Assembly (NCBI GenBank): GCA_039980455.1
Contig: JBDXCG010000004.1
Coordinates: 992,001 to 1,056,000 of the forward strand
Origin: CALINF01 sp039980455
GTDB lineage: Bacteria > Pseudomonadota > Gammaproteobacteria > Pseudomonadales > Halieaceae
Reading direction: 5' to 3'
Length of the DNA stretch: 64,000 nt
Shown here: in pieces, positions 17,759 to 26,911 of the stretch
Position numbering within the stretch: position 1 is the first letter of the stretch
Layout: each line of letters starts with the position of its first letter
Translations under genes and position numbers: made by a program
The notes under the pieces: generated by a model
Seen by the model: the letters and a program-made list of their open reading frames with translations, nothing else
Told to the model about the DNA's origin: nothing
The model's database searches: none

Positions 17759-18160
17759 ATGGCCAAGGAATACAGTCGTACGCAGCGCGTTGCAGACCAT
17801 CTCCAGCGCGAGCTGGCGGGTCTGATACAGCACGCGGTGCGTGATCCGCGCCTTGGCATGGTTAGCATCACTGGCGTTGATGTCAGTCGCGATCTGGGTC
17901 ACGCCAAGGTGTATTACACCCTGATGGAGGCAGACTCCGGAGCCGAAGCTGAGCAATCGACCGAGGTGCTGAATAAAGCAGCGGGGTTTTTGCGCAGCGA
18001 GCTGTCGCGCGATAGCAGTATGCGTAGTGTGCCCCGCCTGCGGTTCTACTTTGATAATAGCGTCGGTCGTGGCCGCTATATGGAAGACCTCATCAGCAGG
18101 GCATCTGAGTCTGATCGTAAACACGATGACACAAGCTCAGACCCGGACGAGGACGCATAG
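17759..18160 (+). CDS. rbfA: 30S ribosome-binding factor RbfA
   Basis: RbfA binds 16S rRNA helix 1 and aids late 30S assembly and cold adaptation. The 133 residues have a KH-like fold: the N-terminal RTQRVADHLQRELAGLIQ helix, the central DPRLGMVSITGVDVSRDLGHAKV and FLRSELSRDSSMRSVPRLRFYFD. The tail is acidic (DDTSSDPDEDA). It lies 15 bp after infB and 2 bp before truB. Confidence 0.97.
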   Translation: MAKEYSRTQRVADHLQRELAGLIQHAVRDPRLGMVSITGVDVSRDLGHAKVYYTLMEADSGAEAEQSTEVLNKAAGFLRSELSRDSSMRSVPRLRFYFDNSVGRGRYMEDLISRASESDRKHDDTSSDPDEDA

Positions 18161-18162
18161 CT

Positions 18163-19086
18163 TTGGCACGGCGTCGTCGTGGCCGGCCGGTCAATGGCAT
18201 TCTGGTATTGGATAAGCCAGGTGGCGTGAGTTCCAACCGAGCATTGCAGCAGGCCAAGCGCTTGTACTTTGCGGCGAAAGCAGGCCACACCGGTAGTCTC
18301 GACCCATTGGCCACTGGTGTGCTGCCTCTGTGTTTTGGTGAGGCAACCAAGTTCTCGCAGTATCTGCTGGATGCAGACAAGAGCTATGACGCCACGTTCG
18401 TGCTGGGGCAGGCAACAGACACCTGCGACAGCGAAGGTGAGGTGATTAGCACTGCTGATGCGTCGTACCTGACGTTGGCTGATGTAGAGGCGGCATTGGC
18501 GGCATTTCGGGGTGAGATTGAGCAGGTACCGCCGATGTACTCGGCGATAAAGCAAAATGGTCAACCCCTGTATAAATTGGCCAGGCAAGGCGAAGAAGTT
18601 GAACGCAAGGCGCGCCAGGTGACTATCTCCCGATTGGAGGTGACGGCTTTTCGAGAGGGCGAGCTCGCACAGGTGGATGTGTCCATGGACTGTACCAAGG
18701 GCACTTATGTCCGCTCGGTGGCGACAGACCTTGGTGCAGCATTGGGCGTGGGTGGACATGTCGTCAGATTGCGCCGTACTCGCGCGGGGCAGTTTACCCT
18801 AGCCGACGCGGTAACCCTCCAGACACTGGAGGCGCTAAGAGACAATGACGAGCTGGCAGCTATGGATGCATTGCTGCAGCCACAAGACACGGCATTACAG
18901 GGATTGCCCCTGGTCGAACTGAGTGAATCTGGTGGATTTTACCTTCGCCAGGGTCAACCGGTACGGGTGCCAAACGCGCCCCGTGATGGTATGGTGCGCG
19001 TCGCTTTGGAGAACGGAGATTTTCTGGGGCTAGCAGAAATATTGGATGACGGGCGAATAGCGCCACGTCGACTGATAGTCGTCTAA
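18163..19086 (+). CDS. truB: tRNA pseudouridine(55) synthase TruB
   Basis: TruB makes pseudouridine 55 in the T-loop of tRNAs. The 307-residue protein has the catalytic GHTGSLDPLATG with its nucleophilic Asp (about residue 46), the YKLARQGEEVERKAR segment and the C-terminal PUA-like domain. The start is TTG 18163, giving MARRRRGRPVNGILVLDKP, which matches family N-termini; GAGGA lies about 9 bp upstream. A rare start directly after rbfA suggests tuned or coupled translation. Confidence 0.97.
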   Translation: MARRRRGRPVNGILVLDKPGGVSSNRALQQAKRLYFAAKAGHTGSLDPLATGVLPLCFGEATKFSQYLLDADKSYDATFVLGQATDTCDSEGEVISTADASYLTLADVEAALAAFRGEIEQVPPMYSAIKQNGQPLYKLARQGEEVERKARQVTISRLEVTAFREGELAQVDVSMDCTKGTYVRSVATDLGAALGVGGHVVRLRRTRAGQFTLADAVTLQTLEALRDNDELAAMDALLQPQDTALQGLPLVELSESGGFYLRQGQPVRVPNAPRDGMVRVALENGDFLGLAEILDDGRIAPRRLIVV

Positions 19087-19098
19087 AGACGACACGAA

Positions 19099-19134
19099 CC
19101 TGTCTGTAAATCTGCACGGACAGGCTCTTTTATT
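19099..19134 (+). terminator. Weak hairpin with T-rich tail between truB and rpsO
   Basis: CCTGTC and GACAGG form a 6-bp stem with a 14-nt loop, followed by CTCTTTTATT. It may be a partial terminator that lets some infB-operon transcription reach rpsO. It is weaker than the other terminators listed. Confidence 0.45.
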
Positions 19135-19180
19135 CACGAAGGGTGCGTTGCACTCAGGCAGATTGAATGAGGAATTGAAA

Positions 19181-19450
19181 ATGGCTTTAGATGCACAGAA
19201 GAAAGCGGAAATTGTAAAAGACTACCAGCAGGGTGAAGGCGATACAGGTTCACCGGAAGTCCAGGTTGCATTGCTGACAGCGAATATTGAACAGCTGCAG
19301 GGACACTTCCAATCGCATAAGCAGGATCACCACTCACGTCGTGGCTTGATTCGAATGGTAAACCAGCGCCGTAAGCTGCTGGATTATCTCAAGCGCAAAG
19401 ATGGGGCGCGTTACGCTGAATTGATCAAGCGTCTGGGTCTGCGTCGATAA
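19181..19450 (+). CDS. rpsO: 30S ribosomal protein S15
   Basis: S15 is a primary 16S rRNA-binding protein of the small subunit. It is 89 residues, the universal length, with GDTGSPEVQVALLT, the HxxDHHSRRGL segment (HKQDHHSRRGLIRMVNQRRK) and the basic C-terminal KRLGLRR. The start is ATG 19181; an in-frame ATG at 19148 would add an unconserved extension. The pair rpsO-pnp is conserved in gammaproteobacteria. Confidence 0.98.
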   Translation: MALDAQKKAEIVKDYQQGEGDTGSPEVQVALLTANIEQLQGHFQSHKQDHHSRRGLIRMVNQRRKLLDYLKRKDGARYAELIKRLGLRR

Positions 19451-19462
19451 GAACGCTTTCAT

Positions 19463-19485
19463 TACCGGGGCAAAAGGCCCCGGTA
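19463..19485 (+). promoter_or_regulatory. Strong hairpin in rpsO-pnp spacer
   Basis: TACCGGGGC and GCCCCGGTA form a perfect 9-bp stem with a 5-nt loop, 26 bp before the pnp start. There is no T run, so it is not a standard terminator. In E. coli the pnp leader hairpin is cut by RNase III and mediates PNPase autoregulation; the same use here is inferred from position. Confidence 0.6.
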
Positions 19486-19511
19486 GTTATATTAAGAATT
19501 GGAGAATAATT

Positions 19512-21623
19512 GTGAATCCAGTAACTAAAACATTCCAGTATGGTGGCCAAACGGTCACGCTGGAGACTGGCCGTATCGCCAGACAAGCTTCAGGTGCCGT
19601 TCTGGTCACCGTAGAAAATACCTCAGTGCTATGCACCGTGGTTGCAGAAAAAACTCAGCGCGAAGGCCGTGATTTCTTCCCGCTGGCAGTACATTACGTA
19701 GAGAAGACCTACTCAGTAGGAAAGATCCCCGGTGGCTTCTTCAAGCGTGAAGCACGCCCAAGTGAGAAAGAGACACTGACTTCTCGATTGATCGATCGTC
19801 CTATCCGCCCACTGTTTCCTAATGGGTTTATGAACGAAGTGCAGGTTGTCTGTACGGTTGTGTCAGCCGACAAGCACATTGACCCTGATATTCCAGCAAT
19901 GATTGGTACATCAGCGGCATTGGCTATCTCCGGTTGCCCGTTCAACGGTCCTATCGGTGGTGCTCGCGTTGGTTTCACTGACGCAGATGGTTACATCCTG
20001 AGCCCAACTTATGAGCAGTTGGAAAGCAGCAAATTGAACATGGTTGTTGCCGGCACGCAAGACGCAGTTCTTATGGTTGAGTCAGAAGCGAAAGAGTTGA
20101 CCGAAGACCAGATGCTGGGCGCTGTATTGTTTGCTCACCAGGAAATGCAAACTGTGATCACTGCAATTCGCGAACTGGCTGCCGAAGCGGGCAAGCCTAG
20201 CTGGAATTGGGAAGCGGCTGCAGTAAACCAGCCTCTGCTCACAGCAGTAGAAGAGCAGGTTAAAGAAGATCTTGGCGAAGCTTACCGTATCACTGAGAAG
20301 TCGGACCGCTACGCGCGTGTCGGCGAAGTACGCGATGCTTGTGTTGCAGCACTGGCTGTTGACGGCGGTCCGTCTGCAGATGAAGTGAAGGACATCTTCA
20401 AGAGCGTTGAGAAGAACCTGGTACGCAAGCGCATTCTGGCAGGCGAGCCTCGTATCGATGGTCGTGATACCCGCACAGTACGTCCAATTGCCTGTGAGAT
20501 CGATCTGCTGGCAAAAGCACACGGGTCTGCACTATTCACCCGTGGTGAAACGCAGGCTATCGGTGCAGTAACTTTGGGTTCTACCCGCGATGCACAAATT
20601 ATTGATGCACTCGAAGGCGAGCGCCGCGATCCGTTTATGCTGCACTACAACTTCCCTCCCTACTCTGTAGGTGAAGCTGGACGTGTTGGTTTTACCAGCC
20701 GTCGCGAAGTGGGTCATGGACGTTTGGCACGTCGTGGTTTGGCAGCAGTTCTGCCGAACAACGAAGAGTTCCCTTACACGATTCGTGTTGTATCAGAAAT
20801 CACTGAGTCCAATGGTTCCAGCTCAATGGCGTCTGTGTGTGTTGGCTCATTGGCTATGATGGCTGCAGGCGTACCGTTGAAGGCGCCGGTTGCAGGTATT
20901 GCGATGGGTCTGGTGAAGGACGGCAATCAGTTTGCAGTTCTCACTGACATCCTTGGTGATGAAGATCACCTGGGTGATATGGACTTTAAGGTAGCTGGTA
21001 CTGCTGATGGCGTTACAGCCCTGCAGATGGATATCAAGATCGAGGGCATCAACGAGCAGATCATGGAGATCGCTCTGGAACAGGCTCAGCAGGCTCGCTT
21101 GCACATTCTGGGACAAATGAATCAGGTGCTGTCTTCAGCACGTGAGGTTACGTCAGAGAATGCGCCAAGCATGACCACACTGAAAGTCGATTCAGACAAG
21201 ATCCGCGACATCATTGGTAAAGGCGGTGCGATGATTCGCGCTATTACCGAAGAGTCGGGCGCAACCGTCGACATTGATGATGACGGCACGGTTCGCGTAT
21301 TCGGTCAGGATATGGCAGCTCGCGATAAGGCTGTGGCAATGATCGAAGAGATCACGGCTGAAGCTGAAGTCGGCGCGGTCTACAAGGGCACGGTTGCTCG
21401 CATCGTCGATTTTGGTGCGTTCGTAAACATCCTGCCTGGCAAGGATGGTCTGGTGCATATTTCTCAAATCGCCAATGAGCGTGTTGAGAACGTAACCGAC
21501 CACTTGAGCGAAGGACAGGAAGTTGATGTGAAGGTACTCGACGTCGATCAGCGCGGTCGCATCAAGCTTTCCATCAAGGAACTGCTTGAAAATGATGCAC
21601 CAGCTGAAGCTGCCAGCGAGTAA
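19512..21623 (+). CDS. pnp: Polyribonucleotide nucleotidyltransferase (PNPase)
   Basis: PNPase is the trimeric 3'-5' phosphorolytic exoribonuclease of the degradosome. The 703 residues hold two RNase PH domains (FFPLAVHYVEKTYSVGKIPGG; LFTRGETQAIGAVTLG; second-core KVAGTADGVTALQMDIK), then KH (about 555-610, IRDIIGKGGAMIRAI) and S1 (about 622-690, GTVARIVDFGAFVNILPG). The start is GTG 19512 with GGAG 7 bp upstream, which may reflect translational limitation of an autoregulated gene. A terminator follows. Confidence 0.98.
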   Translation: MNPVTKTFQYGGQTVTLETGRIARQASGAVLVTVENTSVLCTVVAEKTQREGRDFFPLAVHYVEKTYSVGKIPGGFFKREARPSEKETLTSRLIDRPIRPLFPNGFMNEVQVVCTVVSADKHIDPDIPAMIGTSAALAISGCPFNGPIGGARVGFTDADGYILSPTYEQLESSKLNMVVAGTQDAVLMVESEAKELTEDQMLGAVLFAHQEMQTVITAIRELAAEAGKPSWNWEAAAVNQPLLTAVEEQVKEDLGEAYRITEKSDRYARVGEVRDACVAALAVDGGPSADEVKDIFKSVEKNLVRKRILAGEPRIDGRDTRTVRPIACEIDLLAKAHGSALFTRGETQAIGAVTLGSTRDAQIIDALEGERRDPFMLHYNFPPYSVGEAGRVGFTSRREVGHGRLARRGLAAVLPNNEEFPYTIRVVSEITESNGSSSMASVCVGSLAMMAAGVPLKAPVAGIAMGLVKDGNQFAVLTDILGDEDHLGDMDFKVAGTADGVTALQMDIKIEGINEQIMEIALEQAQQARLHILGQMNQVLSSAREVTSENAPSMTTLKVDSDKIRDIIGKGGAMIRAITEESGATVDIDDDGTVRVFGQDMAARDKAVAMIEEITAEAEVGAVYKGTVARIVDFGAFVNILPGKDGLVHISQIANERVENVTDHLSEGQEVDVKVLDVDQRGRIKLSIKELLENDAPAEAASE

Positions 21624-21652
21624 CGTCTGGTAGTATCGTTGGGTACACTAGA

Positions 21653-21683
21653 AGGAGGGTTCAGACGAACCCTCCTTTTTTTT
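21653..21683 (+). terminator. Rho-independent terminator of pnp
   Basis: AGGAGGGTTC and GAACCCTCCT form a perfect 10-bp stem with a 4-nt loop, followed by eight T residues. Only the plus orientation has the T run, so it does not obviously serve the convergent acs gene. Confidence 0.93.
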
Positions 21684-21727
21684 GCCTGCTAAAAACGTAC
21701 GCTGTTTGCGTACAAATTCGCGAGCCG

Positions 21728-23662
21728 TTAGTGGCTCTCGCGATTCTCTATCAGGTGGTCGACAACGCCAGGATCAGCCAATGTGCTGGTATCGCCCAGA
21801 TTGGTAATCTCGTTTTCAGCAATTTTGCGCAGAATTCGTCGCATTATTTTGCCAGAGCGTGTTTTGGGTAGGCCGGGAGCCCACTGGATAATATCGGGTC
21901 TGGCGATTGCGCCAATCTCTTGCACGCAAAGTTGTACCAGCTCTGTGCGCAATGTATCGCTCGGTTCAACTCCCTGCATGGGTGTCACGTAGCAGTAGAT
22001 TCCCTGGCCCTTGATGTCGTGGGGGTAGCCCACTACTGCAGCCTCTGCGATATCCTCGTGCAGCACCAATGCGCTTTCGACTTCGGCCGTGCCCATGCGG
22101 TGCCCAGATACGTTAAGCACATCATCCACACGACCTGTGATCCAGTAATATCCGTCTGCGTCGCGGCTCGCGCCATCGCCGGTAAAGTAATAACCGTCGT
22201 AATGGCTGAAGTAGGTATCTATCAGGCGCTGATGATCCCCATAGACTGTGCGTATCTGGCCGGGCCAGGAGCGCTTGATAACCAGATAGCCGGCGCCCGG
22301 TCCCTCGATCTCGCTGCCATCTTCGTTGAGCAACGCCAACTCCACACCAAAAAATGGAAACGTGGCCGACCCTGGTTTTAGCGCGGTGGCGCCAGGCAAT
22401 GGCGTGATCATGTGGCCGCCGGTCTCGGTTTGCCACCAGGTATCAACAATGGGGCAGCGAGCGTCACCAACAACGTTGTAATACCACTCCCAGGCTTCGG
22501 GGTTAATCGGTTCTCCCACTGTTCCCAGGAGTCGCAGGCTGGTGCGCGCGCTGCGTTTCACGGGCTCATCGCCTACTGCGTGCAGCGCGCGTATGGCTGT
22601 GGGTGCCGTGTAGAACGTGTTTACCTGGTGCTTGTCTACGACCTCCCAGCAGCGTCCCGCATCGGGGTAGGTGGGTACACCCTCAAACATCAAAGAGATC
22701 GCGCCATTGGCGAGTGGTCCATACACAATATAGGTGTGGCCGGTTACCCAGCCCACATCGGCGGTGCACCAGTACACCTCGCCTTCGCGATAGTCGAATG
22801 TGTATTTAAAGGTCATGGCGGCCTGTAGCAGATAGCCCCCGGTGGTGTGCAGAACGCCTTTGGGTTTGCCGGTAGATCCTGACGTATACAGGATGAATAG
22901 CGGATCTTCGGCGTCCATCGACACAGGATCGCAGTCGCTTTCTGCACTCTGTGTGGCCTCGTCATACCAGACGTCTCTCGCCTCGTGCCACTCGATATTG
23001 CCGCCCGTGCGTTTCACTACCAGGCACGTATGCACATTTGGACACGACGCTAATGCGGCATCCGTATTCTGTTTTAGCGGGATAGCCTTGCCTCCCCGCA
23101 CGCCTTCGTCGGCGGTTATCACCGTCTGACAATCGGAATCCAGAATACGATCTTTTAGCGCTTCGGGTGAAAAGCCGCCGAATACGATGGAGTGGACAGC
23201 GCCGATACGCGTGCAGGCAAGCATTGCGTAGGCGGCCTCCGGAACCATTGGCATATAGATACATACCCGGTCGCCCTTGCTAACACCACGGGCTGTCAAT
23301 GCATTGGCCAGTCGGCAGACCTCATCTTTTAGCTCAGCATACGTGATGTGCTTGCTGTCATTGGGGTCATCGCCTTCCCAAATCAGCGCAGTTTGTTCCG
23401 CCCGTGCTGGCAAATGGCGATCGATACAGTTGTAGCTGACGTTGAGTTTAGCCCCGGCAAACCACTCGGCTTTCCCTTGGCTAAAGTCGTAGTTCACGAC
23501 GGTATCCCAGGTTTGGTCCCAGTCGAGGAACTCAGTGGCTTTCTCGCTCCAAAATCCTTCAGGGTCGGCAATCGAGCGTGCGTATTGCTCACGATAGTCA
23601 TCGGGGCTGATGTGAGCGTCTGCAAAGCCAGCGGGTATCGGGTGTACTGGGAACTCAGACAT
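21728..23662 (-). CDS. acs: Acetyl-CoA synthetase (AMP-forming)
   Basis: Acs activates acetate to acetyl-CoA through acetyl-AMP in the cytoplasm. The 644 residues show ANL-superfamily motifs: the P-loop LFILYTSGSTGKPKGVLHTT, YWCTADVGWVTGHTYIVYGPL, WWQTETGGHM and the C-terminal hinge YYWITGRVDDVLNVSGHR. The acetylatable catalytic lysine is in TRSGKIMRR (about residue 605). It is convergent with pnp and follows panC on the minus strand, as in the Pseudomonas panC-pgi-acs region but without pgi. In Pseudomonas, acetate and related carbon genes fall under the same catabolite control as the cbrAB system found 6 kb away here. Confidence 0.98.
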   Translation of the reverse strand: MSEFPVHPIPAGFADAHISPDDYREQYARSIADPEGFWSEKATEFLDWDQTWDTVVNYDFSQGKAEWFAGAKLNVSYNCIDRHLPARAEQTALIWEGDDPNDSKHITYAELKDEVCRLANALTARGVSKGDRVCIYMPMVPEAAYAMLACTRIGAVHSIVFGGFSPEALKDRILDSDCQTVITADEGVRGGKAIPLKQNTDAALASCPNVHTCLVVKRTGGNIEWHEARDVWYDEATQSAESDCDPVSMDAEDPLFILYTSGSTGKPKGVLHTTGGYLLQAAMTFKYTFDYREGEVYWCTADVGWVTGHTYIVYGPLANGAISLMFEGVPTYPDAGRCWEVVDKHQVNTFYTAPTAIRALHAVGDEPVKRSARTSLRLLGTVGEPINPEAWEWYYNVVGDARCPIVDTWWQTETGGHMITPLPGATALKPGSATFPFFGVELALLNEDGSEIEGPGAGYLVIKRSWPGQIRTVYGDHQRLIDTYFSHYDGYYFTGDGASRDADGYYWITGRVDDVLNVSGHRMGTAEVESALVLHEDIAEAAVVGYPHDIKGQGIYCYVTPMQGVEPSDTLRTELVQLCVQEIGAIARPDIIQWAPGLPKTRSGKIMRRILRKIAENEITNLGDTSTLADPGVVDHLIENRESH

Positions 23663-23782
23663 GGATGAACCTCTTATCTACTTTATTCTAGAGATCATAC
23701 TGACCCGATTCGCAGGCGCAAGCGAACAGGAAGTAGATCGGAATGGTGAAGTGTTGCTAGAAGCTTAAGCGTCGCGTTGCCG

Positions 23783-24667
23783 CTAGTGACTTGCCAGCAT
23801 TCCCCAGTCAGAAACAGGGTTCAGCGAAAGGCGTACATTGTCGATCAGGCGAGTTTTGCCCAGCCGCGCGGCGGCCAGGATGGCGATTTCTTCTGTCTCT
23901 TCTGTCACGTCTCGCAATGTGCGTGCATCGCGGATGGCGAAATAGTCAGGTTCGAAGCCGGCTTGTAGCAATCGCATGCGCGCGTGTGATTCAAGCTGCA
24001 GAAAGTTATCGAAACCGCAGGCGATGGCTTCGCGGCAGTTCGCCAGTGTTTCGTGAATCAAGGGGGCGATGCGACGCTGGTCGCTGTTGAGATAACCGTT
24101 GCGTGAGCTCAGAGCCAGTCCGTCGTCGGCTCTGGCTGTGGGTGCACCAATGATACGCACCGGCATGCAAAGGTCGTTTACCATTTTGCGGATAATTGAA
24201 AGCTGCTGAAAATCTTTCTCGCCGAATACGGCGACATCCGGCTGTACGATATTGAATAGCTTGGTGACAACGGTAGTCACACCATCAAAGTGCCCGGGGC
24301 GACTGCTGCCGCAGAGCGTGTCTGCGAGGTCTGGGACCCTGACCTGCGTTTGTGCGGCCATGCCTTCTGGATAGATTTGGGTGACGTCAGGTGCATAGAG
24401 CACTTGAGTGCCTTCGCTGAACAGCTTTTCCTTATCGGCGGCGAGTGTGCGTGGGTAGCCATCGAGATCTTCATTTGCGCCAAATTGCAAAGGGTTGACG
24501 AAGATGCTCACGACAACAATGTCCGCCAACTCATGCGCTTTGCGTACAAGGTCGAGATGACCTTCATGCAGGTTGCCCATGGTCGGTACAAACGCCACGG
24601 TCTGCCCGTTTTCGCGATATCCACGAATGGCAGACTGCAGCGCGCTATTGTTGGTGTAGGTTCGCAT
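23783..24667 (-). CDS. panC: Pantothenate synthetase
   Basis: PanC ligates pantoate and beta-alanine with ATP to give pantothenate. The 294-residue protein has the HIGH-like PTMGNLHEGHL (about 28-38), IFVNPLQFGANEDLDGYPRT, FGEKDFQQLSIIRKMV and ALSSRNGYL. It is on the same strand as panB but 240 bp downstream, whereas these genes are usually adjacent or overlapping. No panD for beta-alanine supply follows. Confidence 0.98.
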   Translation of the reverse strand: MRTYTNNSALQSAIRGYRENGQTVAFVPTMGNLHEGHLDLVRKAHELADIVVVSIFVNPLQFGANEDLDGYPRTLAADKEKLFSEGTQVLYAPDVTQIYPEGMAAQTQVRVPDLADTLCGSSRPGHFDGVTTVVTKLFNIVQPDVAVFGEKDFQQLSIIRKMVNDLCMPVRIIGAPTARADDGLALSSRNGYLNSDQRRIAPLIHETLANCREAIACGFDNFLQLESHARMRLLQAGFEPDYFAIRDARTLRDVTEETEEIAILAAARLGKTRLIDNVRLSLNPVSDWGMLASH

Positions 24668-24907
24668 ATCTACCTAATCCCTTGCGGCGGAAATGGTGAT
24701 GCTAAACAACGCTGTTTATTGGGTTGCCGATCAATAAAGCGGCAGAGGGGCAAAATTATGCCGCAAGCGAGAATACCGGGCAACGGCTTTTTGTGAAAGA
24801 TTCACGCGGTTTGTTACCGAAAGAAGCAGCCGAATACTGCGATTGGGGCGTTTGATACTTTATTTGTAAGTAAGTGCTTACTGCAATGGTCGTGGTGTGA
24901 ATTGATA
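24668..24907 (-). promoter_or_regulatory. panB-panC intergenic region with palindrome
   Basis: I see no coding potential in these 240 bp. AGTAAG-TG-CTTACT (24869-24882) is a 12-of-14 symmetric palindrome of the kind bound by TetR-type repressors. It lies 26 bp beyond the panB stop and about 200 bp from the panC start. A separate panC promoter is likely here, but I cannot place it. Confidence 0.4.
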
Positions 24908-25699
24908 TCAGGTGTAGGTATGCTCTTCCCGCGGATATTCTCCGGATTTCACCGCTTCAACAAAGCGCTTAAGCGCACCTTGAATAGTGGGTTGGCCTTC
25001 CATGAAGTTTTCAACGAATCGGGCAGTGTGTTCAGATAGGCCCAGTAGGTCGTGTAGAACCAGCACTTGTGCGTCCGTGCCGGGGCCTGCGCCGATACCA
25101 ATCACGGGGATATCAAGTTTGGCACTGATATCCGTAGCTAGCGGCGCTGGGACGCATTCCAGCACCAGCAAACTCGCGCCAGCATCTTGGATTTCCACAG
25201 CATCTGCCAGAATCGATTTTGCCTCTTTGGGTGTTCTACCTTGCACGCGATAGCCGCCAAATGCATTGACTGACTGCGGTGTGAGACCCAGGTGGGCGCA
25301 CACAGGTATGCCGCGTTCAACCAGCATGCTGATACTGTCGCTAAGCCAGGTACCCCCTTCCATCTTGACCATTTGCGCGCCGGCTTGCATGAGCTCGGTA
25401 GCGTGCGCCATGGTTTGCTCCGGCGTGGTGTAGCTCATGAACGGCATATCGGCGATCACCAGAGACTGGGGGTTTGCACGCATCACACAGGCAGTGTGGT
25501 ACGCCATGTCGTCTATTGTGACGGGAATCGTACTGTCATAGCCCTGCAACACCATGCCCAGAGAATCGCCCACCAGGATGGTTTCGGCACCAGCGTCACT
25601 GACCAGGCGTGCAAATGTAGCGTCGTAGGCAGTGATACAGACGAACTTCTCCCCAGCTGCCTTCATTTTGTCCAGGGTGCTGATGGTAATCTTGCCCAT
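24908..25699 (-). CDS. panB: 3-methyl-2-oxobutanoate hydroxymethyltransferase
   Basis: PanB makes ketopantoate from alpha-ketoisovalerate and methylene-tetrahydrofolate. The 263-residue protein has ITAYDATFARLVSDAG, LVGDSLGMVLQGYDSTIPVT, the metal-binding region of VKMEGG, HLGLTPQ and IGIGAGPGTDAQVLV. I start at ATG 25699 (MGKITISTLDKMK), which aligns with family N-termini; an ATG at 25744 would overlap the upstream kinase gene. It follows folK and the deoxynucleoside kinase, which links folate supply with a folate-using enzyme. Confidence 0.97.
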   Translation of the reverse strand: MGKITISTLDKMKAAGEKFVCITAYDATFARLVSDAGAETILVGDSLGMVLQGYDSTIPVTIDDMAYHTACVMRANPQSLVIADMPFMSYTTPEQTMAHATELMQAGAQMVKMEGGTWLSDSISMLVERGIPVCAHLGLTPQSVNAFGGYRVQGRTPKEAKSILADAVEIQDAGASLLVLECVPAPLATDISAKLDIPVIGIGAGPGTDAQVLVLHDLLGLSEHTARFVENFMEGQPTIQGALKRFVEAVKSGEYPREEHTYT

Positions 25700-25706
25700 A
25701 GCGCTG

Positions 25707-26390
25707 TTATCCAAAAAAGGTGGGATTGAAGTAGTGGCGACCACTACGAATGTCCAGCATGTAGTCGACGAGGTGTTGGTAATCCCGCTCGCCGTTCACC
25801 AAATCTATTTCGCTGGCATTCACGATCAGTAAAGGAGCGCCATCGTAATATAGAAAAAACTCACTGTACACTTCGTTCAAGCGCTCCAGGTAGTCATGAT
25901 CTATCGAGCGTTCACTGTGGATTCCCCGGCTCTCGATACGCGATAGCAGCACATCAGTGCTCGCCTGAAGATAGATGACGAGGTCGGGCCGCGGCGCATC
26001 GATTGTGAGCTGCTGATACACCTTTTCATAGAGCTGAAACTCGTCGCTATCCAGGTTTACCCTGGCAAACAGCGGGTCCTTTTCGATCAGAAAGTCGGCA
26101 ACGCGCACGGGCTCAAATATGTCTGCCTGACGCAAATCCTGAATTTTCTGTGCGCGTTGAAATAGGAAAAATAATTGGGTCGCCAGCGCTGCCTGTTTGC
26201 GGTTGCTGTAAAACTTCTCCAGAAAAGGGTTGTCTTGAGCGTCCTCTAGCAATGTCTGGTAGTTAAACGTACTAGCCATCCGTTTGGCCAGCGTGGTTTT
26301 GCCCACGCCAATAGGGCCTTCTATTGCGATATAGGCTGGCGGCGTGCGGCCTTTCAGATCGACGTTGATCGCCGGTGCGTCTGGATTCAA
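25707..26390 (-). CDS. Deoxynucleoside kinase family protein
   Basis: This 227-residue P-loop kinase belongs to the dNK/dGK family that phosphorylates deoxynucleosides. It has IAIEGPIGVGKTTLAKRM near residues 20-37, the EKDPLFA segment in place of the usual substrate-binding ERS-type loop, and the LID arginines SRIESRGIHSERSIDHDYL. I place the start at TTG 26390, where TTGA overlaps the folK stop exactly as ATGA does in neighbouring pairs; a longer frame to 26519 would run deep into folK. Insertion of a nucleoside kinase between folK and panB differs from Pseudomonas, where they are adjacent. Confidence 0.88.
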   Translation of the reverse strand: MNPDAPAINVDLKGRTPPAYIAIEGPIGVGKTTLAKRMASTFNYQTLLEDAQDNPFLEKFYSNRKQAALATQLFFLFQRAQKIQDLRQADIFEPVRVADFLIEKDPLFARVNLDSDEFQLYEKVYQQLTIDAPRPDLVIYLQASTDVLLSRIESRGIHSERSIDHDYLERLNEVYSEFFLYYDGAPLLIVNASEIDLVNGERDYQHLVDYMLDIRSGRHYFNPTFFG

Positions 26391-26911
26391 GACTGGTTCT
26401 CCACGGGTACTGCGTTCTCCACTTCCAGACTGAGGTTGGTGAGCTCTAAGGTTTCTTTGCAGGTAGCCAGTAATGTACCAAGATCTACCCCGCCCGGCAG
26501 CACCATTTTTGTGTCGCATAAATCAAGCAGGGGTCTCAGTACGAAAAGTCTTTCATGCATCCGTGGGTGCGGTAGCGTGAGCGCAGTACTTGTGCTGGTG
26601 AGTTCCCCGAAGAGCAGAATATCCAGGTCGAGTGTTCGAGCGCCCCAGCGAACCTCTCGCGTGCGTCCGTGTGCTGTTTCAATCGCCTGTAGTGCGTGCA
26701 GCAAAGCCAGTGGTTGCAAGGTGGTATCGAGCCGCAGCACGGCGTTCAGGTAGTCGGGCTGCTCCCCCGGCCCGACTGCGGCGCTGCGATACACCCGTGA
26801 AGCTGCCTCGACGGTGCAGCCTTTCAGACTTGCTATCGCGCTTGTCGCCTGCCGCAGTTGGCTGGCGGGGTCGTTAAGATTAGAGCCCAGTCCGATATAG
26901 GTGGTGGTCAC
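26387..26911 (-). CDS. folK: HPPK, 6-hydroxymethyl-7,8-dihydropterin pyrophosphokinase
   Basis: FolK transfers pyrophosphate to hydroxymethyl-dihydropterin, one step before FolP (6696-7550). The 174-residue protein has YIGLGSNLNDP at the N-terminus, the GPGEQPDYLNAVLRLDT loop, RWGARTLDLDILLFG with the two Mg-binding aspartates, and LPHPRMHERLFVLRPL. It overlaps pcnB by 4 bp (ATGA) upstream and the kinase by TTGA downstream, so pcnB-folK-kinase-panB form a tightly coupled operon. Confidence 0.98.
   Translation of the reverse strand: MTTTYIGLGSNLNDPASQLRQATSAIASLKGCTVEAASRVYRSAAVGPGEQPDYLNAVLRLDTTLQPLALLHALQAIETAHGRTREVRWGARTLDLDILLFGELTSTSTALTLPHPRMHERLFVLRPLLDLCDTKMVLPGGVDLGTLLATCKETLELTNLSLEVENAVPVENQS

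Noticed and set aside
17195..18124. 309-codon frame on the minus strand
   Set aside because: It is antisense to the 3' end of infB and rbfA, both certain genes; such shadow frames arise from codon bias.
21653..21683. Bidirectional terminator for pnp and acs
   Set aside because: A T run follows the stem only on the plus strand, so it is listed for pnp alone.
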